A stretch of DNA of 64,000 nucleotides. Origin: Candidatus Fermentithermobacillaceae bacterium (GTDB taxonomy: Bacteria > Bacillota > Sulfobacillia > Fermentithermobacillales > DUSS01). The position numbers were made by a program, and so were the translations under genes. The stretch is taken from assembly GCA_014896535.1 (NCBI GenBank), contig JADBKE010000007.1, positions 194,571 through 258,570 on the forward strand, in the 5' to 3' direction. How positions within the stretch are numbered: position 1 is the first letter of the stretch; each line of letters opens with the position of its first letter. Of this stretch, positions 21,562 through 29,261 are shown piece by piece. A model generated the notes under the pieces. It saw nothing but the letters and a program-made list of their open reading frames with translations, was not told the DNA's origin and did not search any database.

Positions 21562-22797
21562 TTGGAGGCCCAGTTGCTTGACTTGGCTAAAGCGCGCTGG
21601 CTCTACGAACGGAAAGCGAATCACGCAGCTCCTACCGCGATCGTCCTCAAAACTACGAGAGCGTGTAACCTTCGCTGCAGTTACTGCTACTCGTACGGTG
21701 GGTCGGACTCCAGGGTCCTACCGCTAGACCTAGCGATGAGGATGGTCGATGAGGTAAGTGCTTTGAACGGTCTTCCGTTCACTATTTACCTGCATGGTGG
21801 AGAACCTCTGCTTTGCGAGGATTTCTTGGTGGGTTTTGTGTCCGCCATGTCAACACGCGATTACTACCTGAGAGTCACGATCGGTGTTCAAACCAACGGA
21901 ACATTGATAACCCAACGATGGGCAGAGTTTTTCCGAAAATGGTGTATCGGCGTCGGAGTTAGTCTGGACGGCGTATCGCGTGAAACTAATCGATTTAGGA
22001 CTTTTCCCACGAAAGAAAATTGCCTGGACCGGGTTGTCGGTGGCCTGGACATACTTCGGAAGAACGGCATTGCGGTTGCACTCCTCACGGTGGTAACCAA
22101 TCAGAATGTGACTCACTTGTTGGAGATCCTCGAGTTTGCCAAGTCGAGAGGCATCACTGACCTAGTATTCAATGACTTTATTCCTCGAGGCTATGGATCA
22201 AGTCTTGGCGACCTCATGCCTTCGGGAACTACACTCTTCGAGGCTATGAAGGAAGTGGTAAACTGGCTGGTATGCCACAACAGTGCGAACCCTCATTCGA
22301 GAATTTACGAGCGAAACCTGTCCTATCTGGTGAGAAACATATTGGACCCAGAACGGAAGCCGTATATGTGCCTTTCTTCTCCATGTGGTGCAGGTTCCAA
22401 GCATCTAGCACTGGATGTCGATGGAACCGTTTATGCGTGCGACGTTTTTATTGGGGACCCCGAATTTGCCGTTGGGAACCTTTACCGGCAGACACTTAGG
22501 GAGATGATGTTATCGTCTTCTGTTGTAAAGAGGTTAAACGCACGGTCGACTTCGAGCATAAAAAAGTGCTTCGAATGTGAGATCAAGCCGCATTGCTCTG
22601 GAGGCTGCGCCGCTCTGGCTTTCTATGTTAACGGAGTTCTCGACAAGGAGGCTCCCACCTGTGATTACTATCGGAAAATGATTCCATTCCTCCGGACCCA
22701 GATTTACGACCAACTCCTTGATCCGTCCTTGCTTACCCGGCATCCGTACGGGAAACGAATTGGTGCGCGTTGCTCGGGACATGGTTCCGAGCTGTAG
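21562..22797 (+). CDS. Radical SAM/SPASM peptide maturase
   Basis: TRACNLRCSYCYSYGG (CxxxCxxC), YLHGGEPLL, SPASM cysteines (CSSPCGAGSKHLALDVDGTVYACDVF..CFECEIKPHCSGGCAA); TTG start. Confidence 0.93.
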   Translation: MEAQLLDLAKARWLYERKANHAAPTAIVLKTTRACNLRCSYCYSYGGSDSRVLPLDLAMRMVDEVSALNGLPFTIYLHGGEPLLCEDFLVGFVSAMSTRDYYLRVTIGVQTNGTLITQRWAEFFRKWCIGVGVSLDGVSRETNRFRTFPTKENCLDRVVGGLDILRKNGIAVALLTVVTNQNVTHLLEILEFAKSRGITDLVFNDFIPRGYGSSLGDLMPSGTTLFEAMKEVVNWLVCHNSANPHSRIYERNLSYLVRNILDPERKPYMCLSSPCGAGSKHLALDVDGTVYACDVFIGDPEFAVGNLYRQTLREMMLSSSVVKRLNARSTSSIKKCFECEIKPHCSGGCAALAFYVNGVLDKEAPTCDYYRKMIPFLRTQIYDQLLDPSLLTRHPYGKRIGARCSGHGSEL

Positions 22798-22826
22798 CGT
22801 AATCGTTGCAGAAGGAGGTGATCAAA

Positions 22827-22955
22827 GTGAAGAAATGGGAAAAGCCGGAGGTCCTAGCTAGCTTTACGGAAGAGGAGCTTTTGCGCTTTCAGGCGGACCT
22901 ACCGGTGGTGGGCTGGGCAGAATGGTCATATTCCAGCAAGCCTAAGCCACAATAG
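22827..22955 (+). CDS. Putative RiPP precursor peptide, 42 aa (not in supplied ORF track)
   Basis: GTG start after strong RBS (GAAGGAGGTGATCAAAGTG); MKKWEKPEVLASFTEEELLRFQADLPVVGWAEWSYSSKPKPQ; between SPASM enzyme and PqqD gene. Confidence 0.8.
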   Translation: MKKWEKPEVLASFTEEELLRFQADLPVVGWAEWSYSSKPKPQ

Positions 22956-22964
22956 AATCTGACC

Positions 22965-22994
22965 TGGCCCAAGGGGATCCCCCCCCTTGGGCCA
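22965..22994 (+). terminator. Strong stem-loop after putative precursor gene (attenuator or mRNA-stabilising hairpin; no U-tract)
   Basis: TGGCCCAAGGGG-ATCC-CCCCCCTTGGGCCA inverted repeat directly downstream of the 42-aa ORF. Confidence 0.65.
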
Positions 22995-23020
22995 CTCGTT
23001 ATAACAGGGGAGGGGTCGAG

Positions 23021-23299
23021 ATGCTATTATACAGCCGGAGTCCGGATCTGACAGTCGTTCGAATGGAGGGCGGGGACTATTTGGTCTATGACCGAAGAAG
23101 GTCGATCGCGCACGTCTTAAATGAGACTGCGGCCTTCATAATAAACCAATTGGCCACTCCAAAAACTGAAGAGCAGATTGTAGAGGGGTGCCGGCTGGAA
23201 TATGACGGGCCGGCAAGTGAGATTCAATCCGAGGTGCGTGACTTCCTGCGGAAGCTCTGTTCGCTGGAACTTCTTTGTACACAGGAGACTGACGAGTGA
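23021..23299 (+). CDS. PqqD family RRE (RiPP recognition) protein
   Basis: DYLVYDRRRSIAHVLNETAAFIINQLATPKTEEQIVEGCRLEYDG..EIQSEVRDFLRKLCSLELL; typical PqqD winged-helix pattern. Confidence 0.88.
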   Translation: MLLYSRSPDLTVVRMEGGDYLVYDRRRSIAHVLNETAAFIINQLATPKTEEQIVEGCRLEYDGPASEIQSEVRDFLRKLCSLELLCTQETDE

Positions 23300-24291
23300 G
23301 CGTCAAGTACGACCAAAAGCTCTGCCTTGGGGGGGTTTCATTGCACATCCATTATTTTAACGTAACATACCGATGCAATAACCGATGTTACTTTTGCGCA
23401 TCTGACAGTCCCAGCGAATTCCTTCCGGACCTGACAGTTGATGAGATACGGAAAAGCATAGCACACTCCGGGACAGGACCCGGGGACATGGCTGTAGTTA
23501 ATGGGGGGGAGCCGACAGTTCACCCCCATTTGCGCGAAATCCTCGAGGTACTAGTAGATACAGGTGCCTATGTTGTGCTATTTACCAACGGAAGGAAATT
23601 AGCAGATCCTGCGTATGCCATGTCTGTCCTCCGGTGTGGCTTATCTAGGATTAGCGTTCCGCTTTACGGTTATGATGCCACAACACACGACGATTGCACC
23701 GGCATCGGGGGAAGTTGGCACGAAACCGTAGAAGGGCTCCATAACGTCTTCAGATGGAGGGAATCCATGGGAACTCCGGAGGTGGAGCTCAAGACTCTGA
23801 TCACGGATCGAACGATAGGCTACCTTCCTCGAGCGATCAGCACCATACTCAGGATGTTCCCTTCTGTAGATAGATTTGTTCTCAGTGGCCTCATCCAATC
23901 CGACACAGCACTCGCTAGTCATGCCGCGGTTGACCTAGGAAACCCGCAGTTGCTGGAGCAACTTAACCGAGCGGTCATGGAGGCTTTGCAAATTGGAAGC
24001 CGCCTGATATTAGATTCGGTACCTCTTTGCGTATTGAATCCGGATGTCAGGATTCAGTGGCTGTTTTCGCGGAGCAAGCGAAGCTGCGCCAGGGGCCGTG
24101 GGCAAACCAGTGAGTCCTATTTCGTATACGCCGACGCGAAATTTCCGGAAGGAATCAAAGAGCGAGACTGGTGGAACATTAGTCATTGTCCTCACGAGCA
24201 GTGCAGACTACATAGCGTCTGTCGAATGAACCCACGGTACTTTCGGAGCCCGATAGCAGCGTCAGGTATACGCCCGATTGTGGAGGTGTAA
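23296..24291 (+). CDS. Second radical SAM protein (peptide maturase)
   Basis: NVTYRCNNRCYFCASDS (CxxxCxxC), VNGGEPTVHP, C-terminal Cys cluster CPHEQCRLHSVC; overlaps the pqqD-like stop (GTGA). Confidence 0.9.
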   Translation: MSVKYDQKLCLGGVSLHIHYFNVTYRCNNRCYFCASDSPSEFLPDLTVDEIRKSIAHSGTGPGDMAVVNGGEPTVHPHLREILEVLVDTGAYVVLFTNGRKLADPAYAMSVLRCGLSRISVPLYGYDATTHDDCTGIGGSWHETVEGLHNVFRWRESMGTPEVELKTLITDRTIGYLPRAISTILRMFPSVDRFVLSGLIQSDTALASHAAVDLGNPQLLEQLNRAVMEALQIGSRLILDSVPLCVLNPDVRIQWLFSRSKRSCARGRGQTSESYFVYADAKFPEGIKERDWWNISHCPHEQCRLHSVCRMNPRYFRSPIAASGIRPIVEV

Positions 24292-24292
24292 C

Positions 24293-25102
24293 ATGCGAGC
24301 GCACACATGCAGTTTCGCCACTGCCGATGAGAAAGGCTGTCTGACAGTATCGTTCAACCCCGCCACAGGGTCTGGCGGGGTCGCGCTACGGGTTCCCGAG
24401 CGGTTTCTCGACGAGATCGGTTCTTACATCCCTCAACGGAGGGAAGATGATGGTTCTGGTATCTGGACTTATGGCGAATATGTCCATACTTACATGGTAA
24501 TCGAAAGGCAACGCATTGTGCCATACCCACCCCCTATCGTCTCCAGTTGGGAGGATATTAGAGCAGTATTCATGACTTACAGGTCGAGACTTTTGGTTGT
24601 CACAGGTGCAGGGATATCTGTAGCTGCGGGAATATGGTCCACGGAGGATCTGTATCGAGTTCTGTACCTCCGGTCACTACGTGAGGCTGTCCAGGCAGTT
24701 GTCGAACACCCCCATCAGTTGCTCCAACGATTCCGCCTGTTCGTAATCCAGCTATATTGCAGAAAACCAACAGCAGCACACTGGGCTTTGAAGACGCTTC
24801 GGGACCGATTCGGGTTCACGATTGCAACGGAGAATCGCGATGACCTGCACCAGAAGACGGGTGTACACCCGGTCACCAGGGACGAGATTCCAGCGCTTGA
24901 CACGACGCGCTATTCGGCTCTGTTGATGGTTGGTATTAGCGAAGACCGGTTCTCGCTGATCCCGCAATTTCGCGAACGTGGTTGTGAAGTACATTGTTTG
25001 GCCAAAACGCCATGTCCGGGGGTGACGCATTTCAGAGAGGCAGACTGTCAGATAGAGCTTCCGTGGGTGGTGGACTCACTACCAACTACTAGGGAGTCTT
25101 GA
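24293..25102 (+). CDS. Sirtuin (SIR2)-like protein lacking Zn-binding module
   Basis: LLVVTGAGISVAAGI..PTAAHWALKTLRDRFGFTIATENRDDLHQKTG..YSALLMVGIS; ATG at 24293 after GGAGGTG RBS. Confidence 0.7.
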   Translation: MRAHTCSFATADEKGCLTVSFNPATGSGGVALRVPERFLDEIGSYIPQRREDDGSGIWTYGEYVHTYMVIERQRIVPYPPPIVSSWEDIRAVFMTYRSRLLVVTGAGISVAAGIWSTEDLYRVLYLRSLREAVQAVVEHPHQLLQRFRLFVIQLYCRKPTAAHWALKTLRDRFGFTIATENRDDLHQKTGVHPVTRDEIPALDTTRYSALLMVGISEDRFSLIPQFRERGCEVHCLAKTPCPGVTHFREADCQIELPWVVDSLPTTRES

Positions 25103-25278
25103 TCGGCATCAGCCAAGGAGCGAGTTTCACCATCGGTGCAGTGGCGGAGAGCCATCTTGCAAAGACGAATCCGCTACCAAATCGCAGAATGACTAGTCAC
25201 AATTGATTCGCTCGCGGTTGACCGAATTACATTGACATTGTTACCCGACGTGATTCACTTGCCAGGAGGTTATTCGGC

Positions 25279-25881
25279 ATGGATCCCAAGAGAGAGGTAG
25301 GATTTTCCGAGGGTGTCCCGGTGCATTCTGAGGTCGGAAACGGAATCGGTCCGGACCGTGCAGAAGTAGCTCGCCTGCTTCACACTTGTGGAACGCCCGT
25401 ATTGGATCTGGGCAGCGGTTCAGGAGAGATGGCTGAGGCCATTGCCCTTGGTGGGCACGAGGTGGTCGGGATAGACAAATCGCCTAAGGCAATTGCTATC
25501 GCACGTGCGCGTGTTCAGCTACCGAACGCTAAGTTTATCCAGGCCGATGGGACAAATCTCCCGTTCGAGGAATGCTCGTTTGCCGGAGCTGTCTGCTACC
25601 TTTCACTACATCACTTCCGTAACCCGTTCTCGGCCCTAGATGAAGTATTAAGAGTACTACGCCCCGGCGGCATGTTTATCATCGTGGAGTATCATGACTT
25701 CCTGCGAAGGCTGCTTTATGCAATAGGCGCCTGCAGTACCAGGTTTCAGGCACATCCATTAGGCGGCTTTTCGATAAGCAGCTTGCTTTTGGAGGTATAT
25801 AGGCGATTTGACGTGCAGAGGGTAGTTCACTACCCGATGCTGGCTATGCTAGTGTCCAGAAAGCCTGATTGCTGTCTGTAG
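25279..25881 (+). CDS. Class I SAM-dependent methyltransferase
   Basis: TPVLDLGSGSGEMAEAIALGGHEVVGIDKSPKAIAIAR..FAGAVCYLSLHHF..EVLRVLRPGG. Confidence 0.92.
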   Translation: MDPKREVGFSEGVPVHSEVGNGIGPDRAEVARLLHTCGTPVLDLGSGSGEMAEAIALGGHEVVGIDKSPKAIAIARARVQLPNAKFIQADGTNLPFEECSFAGAVCYLSLHHFRNPFSALDEVLRVLRPGGMFIIVEYHDFLRRLLYAIGACSTRFQAHPLGGFSISSLLLEVYRRFDVQRVVHYPMLAMLVSRKPDCCL

Positions 25882-26870
25882 GAGGTGCCAGGTGGATGGC
25901 GGTTGAGATGGGTAGCGGGCATCCGGTGATCGTAACAGAATCCCTTACAAAGGTTTTCGGAAAGAGGACGGTCGTGGACCGCATCGATCTCTCGGTATCT
26001 CCCGGTGAGGTATTCGGTTTCCTCGGACCCAACGGTGCGGGTAAAACTACGACTATCAGAATGCTGACGACCGTTATCCCTCCGACCTCAGGCAACGCCT
26101 GGGTGAACGGGCATTCCATCAGGGAAGATCCCCTTTCCGTGCGAAAGAGCTTCGCCGTCATCCCCCAGGGACACGTAATCGAACTTCATCTCGACGTCTA
26201 TCAGAACATCCGACTGTATCTCATGTTTCACGGGTACAGCGCAAAAGAAGCCGCACGAAGAACCGATGAGGCCATCGAAAGGTTTGGTTTGCATAGTTTG
26301 CGCCACCACCGGGCCGACCAGCTTTCGGGAGGCCAGATCAGACGAGTTCAGGTGGCAAGAGCACTGTTTGTGGAAAAGCCTATCCTCTTTTTAGACGAGC
26401 CGACGACAGGGCTGGATCCGCTCGTCAAGAAAGAGACGTGGGAGCGGATTCGGCAGATTCGAGACAGCGGAACGACGATCTTTCTCACCACCCAATCCAT
26501 GGAGGAAGCAGAGGCCCTCTGCACGTCGGTGGCGTTGATATTCAACGGGAAGATAGTTGTCCAGAAATCGGTCGAGGAACTCAAGAGACTGGTCGGGGTG
26601 ACAAGGGTTGAGATCGGGGTCAGGGAGTTGCCTGGTGAGGAGATTCCGTTCGTACTCGGGGACTGGCGCGGTCTGCCGGGGGTCCTCGCCGCTTCGATGA
26701 ACGCCTCTACGCTTACGGCTGTCGTTGAAGGGAGTGAGCCGCCGGTGGCGGCCATGATAGCGGCGGTTTACCGGCATGGGGGCAGCATCACCGCCGTTAA
26801 CATAGAGCGTCCTACCCTCGAGCAAGTGTACTTGAGGATCATCAAAGGCGAGTGGAAGGAGGTCAAGTGA
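25869..26870 (+). CDS. ABC transporter ATP-binding protein (drug-resistance type)
   Basis: GFLGPNGAGKTTTIRML..LSGGQIRRVQVARALF..LFLDEPTTGLD. Confidence 0.96.
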   Translation: MLSVGGARWMAVEMGSGHPVIVTESLTKVFGKRTVVDRIDLSVSPGEVFGFLGPNGAGKTTTIRMLTTVIPPTSGNAWVNGHSIREDPLSVRKSFAVIPQGHVIELHLDVYQNIRLYLMFHGYSAKEAARRTDEAIERFGLHSLRHHRADQLSGGQIRRVQVARALFVEKPILFLDEPTTGLDPLVKKETWERIRQIRDSGTTIFLTTQSMEEAEALCTSVALIFNGKIVVQKSVEELKRLVGVTRVEIGVRELPGEEIPFVLGDWRGLPGVLAASMNASTLTAVVEGSEPPVAAMIAAVYRHGGSITAVNIERPTLEQVYLRIIKGEWKEVK

Positions 26871-27629
26871 ATGTGGGACGTGGTTGTGTGCTTGATTCGG
26901 GAGTGGCATATAGGGCTCAAGACGCCCAGGAACATATTGATTCAACTCATCTATCCCTTCATGTACCTCACGATTTTCGCTCCCACGATGGCCAGGGTCA
27001 TCGGAACCGTTGAATGGATGGGACGGGCAGTACCCTACCTGACGTACGTCATCCCCGGCATCATGGCGATGAGCGCGGTCTCCATCGGAAACGCCGCGGC
27101 CATAAACATCTACATTGACAGGCTCAGCGGCGAGATGGAGATGATGTTTTCGCTTCCCATACGTAGGGTTGCCATCCTGGCTGGGTACGCTGCGAATGCG
27201 GTGATAAGGTCACTCGTAAGCAGCATCGCTTTTTTGGTGATAGCTCTCATCGTCACGCCGGAGGCGTTCACCCTGAATTTCGCGGGAATTCCGGGCGTGG
27301 TGGCGGTTATCACCCTCTCCGCCATCGCGTGGTCGATGTTCGGAGCGACCCTTGCGTTCACCATCCAGAGGCAGAGCACCTACAACCTTGTTCACAACCT
27401 GATTCAGTTGCCGATCGTTTTCACTTCTTCGATGTTCTACAATCCGTCGGAGGGGCCTGCAATTACGCGGTGGTTGGGACCGGTGAACCCCCTTACGTTT
27501 GCGACGAACGCGCTTCGAGCCTACTGCGCCGGGTCTCAGGTAAGCACGTATGATCTTGTAGGACTATCTGTGTTCACCGGGCTGACGGCTCTTGCTGCTT
27601 CATGGGTAATCGAGCGCTCAAGTTATTAG
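26871..27629 (+). CDS. ABC-2 type transporter permease
   Basis: Hydrophobic ABC-2 membrane protein, adjacent to ATPase; NPLTFATNALRAY motif. Confidence 0.92.
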   Translation: MWDVVVCLIREWHIGLKTPRNILIQLIYPFMYLTIFAPTMARVIGTVEWMGRAVPYLTYVIPGIMAMSAVSIGNAAAINIYIDRLSGEMEMMFSLPIRRVAILAGYAANAVIRSLVSSIAFLVIALIVTPEAFTLNFAGIPGVVAVITLSAIAWSMFGATLAFTIQRQSTYNLVHNLIQLPIVFTSSMFYNPSEGPAITRWLGPVNPLTFATNALRAYCAGSQVSTYDLVGLSVFTGLTALAASWVIERSSY

Positions 27630-27683
27630 AAGCGTAGTTCTGGCGAAGTGACCGCTGCGTTTACATTTGTGGAGGGAACCCAA

Positions 27684-28049
27684 ATGAACATGGGGACCTG
27701 TTGTGGCGGGTCAGGCTCTGCGAATTTTCTCGTTTGGAGAATGCGTTCGTTACCACCGCATTCTCCTCTGCTGAGGTCTGGGCTACCTGTACCAAGTTGC
27801 GGGAGCCGACTGTATCCACATTCAGTCTCAGCAATGAATTTTATTCAAAGCTGTTCTATGTGTCGCTTACGAGATCCTACGCGAGACGACTACCCTGACT
27901 GGGTCTCGCTCAAACCGGTGAGGAGAGCGACCAAAGTTAGTTCTTCCTGTGCAGATGGGCCTGCAGAGGAATCTGGGACGCTGGTGATCAGCATCAATGA
28001 GCATCGATATCAGGAGAATTTTGCAGACTATCTGGCAAATAAGATCTGA
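27684..28049 (+). CDS. Small Cys-containing hypothetical ORF (unclear; may be degenerate)
   Basis: ATG after GGAGGGAACCCAA RBS; MNMGTCCGGSGSANFLVWRMRS..IQSCSMCRLRD; overlaps downstream peptidase ORF. Confidence 0.3.
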   Translation: MNMGTCCGGSGSANFLVWRMRSLPPHSPLLRSGLPVPSCGSRLYPHSVSAMNFIQSCSMCRLRDPTRDDYPDWVSLKPVRRATKVSSSCADGPAEESGTLVISINEHRYQENFADYLANKI

Positions 28050-28824
28050 TACGGTGCAGTTCAGGTTGCAGGGAACATGCATGCAACCCACAATGATGCC
28101 GGGCGACGTGGTTCGCGTAACCTGCGACCTGCGCAGGGTCAAAGCTGGGGAGATAGCAGTCTACGCTAACGGGCAGCGTCTTCTTGCCCATCGCGTCGTG
28201 GCCGTGGGGCGTTTCGGCATTATGACAAAGCCAGATTCAGTGGAGCACTTTGATGCACCTGTTCAATGGAACCAAGTCATTGGTGTAGTATCCAGCGCTA
28301 TTGACGGTACAGGTGTCTGCCGAGATCTAACATACCTGCCGGAAGGAACACAGCCGTTGCTGCCTGGGCCATCTGCGAATACTCTGTTAAGTTTCGTCCT
28401 GGTCGCTGGTGGCCGCGGTGTCTACGTTGGGAGCGGCTTAAGCCACCTTGTCGGACGGGCAAGCGGGAAACTCATTTCTGGTCATCAGGTCAGTATCGTT
28501 CAAGCAAGCGATTTTGAAGCCGCCGAGGGACAATTCGATTGTTTGATCTACCACATGTCGAGGAACTCACAAGGCTGGATACAAGAGGCTACAGCAGCAT
28601 GCCAGCTTCTCCGACGAGGGGGGCTTGTACTCATGGTGGGAAGCAGGAACGCGGCGAATGACGCTGTTAGATCTTTCTTGCCATTGCCAACAAATTCCCC
28701 CCAAACTTCTATAGTTCCGGTCATACTGGAAGCGTCGAATATTCCAAGGTTTTATTTGCGTCTGAATCGCGTAGTCTATTACGATAAGGAGGTACTTATT
28801 CTGGCTACAGTGGATGATGCCTAG
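27997..28824 (+). CDS. S26/S24-like signal-peptidase-fold protein with Cys in place of catalytic Ser, plus C-terminal methyltransferase-like region
   Basis: FRLQGTCMQPTMMPGDVVRVTCDLRRVKAGEIAVYANGQRLLAHRVVAV; canonical GxSMxPT is GTCMQPT; AHRVV His conserved; C-terminal QLLRRGGLVLMV. Confidence 0.72.
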   Translation: MSIDIRRILQTIWQIRSDTVQFRLQGTCMQPTMMPGDVVRVTCDLRRVKAGEIAVYANGQRLLAHRVVAVGRFGIMTKPDSVEHFDAPVQWNQVIGVVSSAIDGTGVCRDLTYLPEGTQPLLPGPSANTLLSFVLVAGGRGVYVGSGLSHLVGRASGKLISGHQVSIVQASDFEAAEGQFDCLIYHMSRNSQGWIQEATAACQLLRRGGLVLMVGSRNAANDAVRSFLPLPTNSPQTSIVPVILEASNIPRFYLRLNRVVYYDKEVLILATVDDA

Positions 28825-29123
28825 GTTGACGGATGAGAACGGCTGTGTGGGTTCGGGTTTCTTTTTCCGGATCGACTCGCCAGCGCCTGCCATTCGTTGG
28901 AACATGGGTCTTGCGCTACAGTAATCAGAGGTTTCCCCGTTGGACATGTGTTCAGAGGGCGGCTTCGCACGGTCGCTTGAACTTGCCTTTGCCGTAAAGA
29001 CGTTTGTAGCTCGCTACCCGTCTTCTCTTGGGCAAGACTTCGACGGCGGATGGGATAAGCCTCACGTCCACTCTTTCCTTCGCTGACTGGTAAGGCACGT
29101 GAGCTGTGCGGCCTGAGAATTGG

Positions 29124-29261
29124 GTAAGCGTCAAACTGCCCCCACCTGGACTTGTGGTGCGTAGCGAAGGATGATCTCCCCGAACTTGTTGCGTGAATCG
29201 GGGAGGCTTTCTGCGATGACCAAGGCTGAACAGCAGGCACGGCGCCAGCAGTGGCGGCAGT
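29124..29261 (+). mobile_element. Truncated IS66 end (plus-orientation 5' fragment with terminal IR and start of transposase)
   Basis: GTAAGCGTCAAACTGCCCCCACCT IR followed by ATGACCAAGGCTGAACAGCAGGCACGGCGCCAGCAGTGGCGGCAG, same as start of the full copy. Confidence 0.8.

Noticed and set aside
22827-22955. Sactipeptide/ranthipeptide or lanthipeptide assignment for the 42-aa peptide
   Set aside because: No Cys in the peptide and no lanthionine synthetase, lasso cyclase or asparagine-synthetase-like gene nearby.
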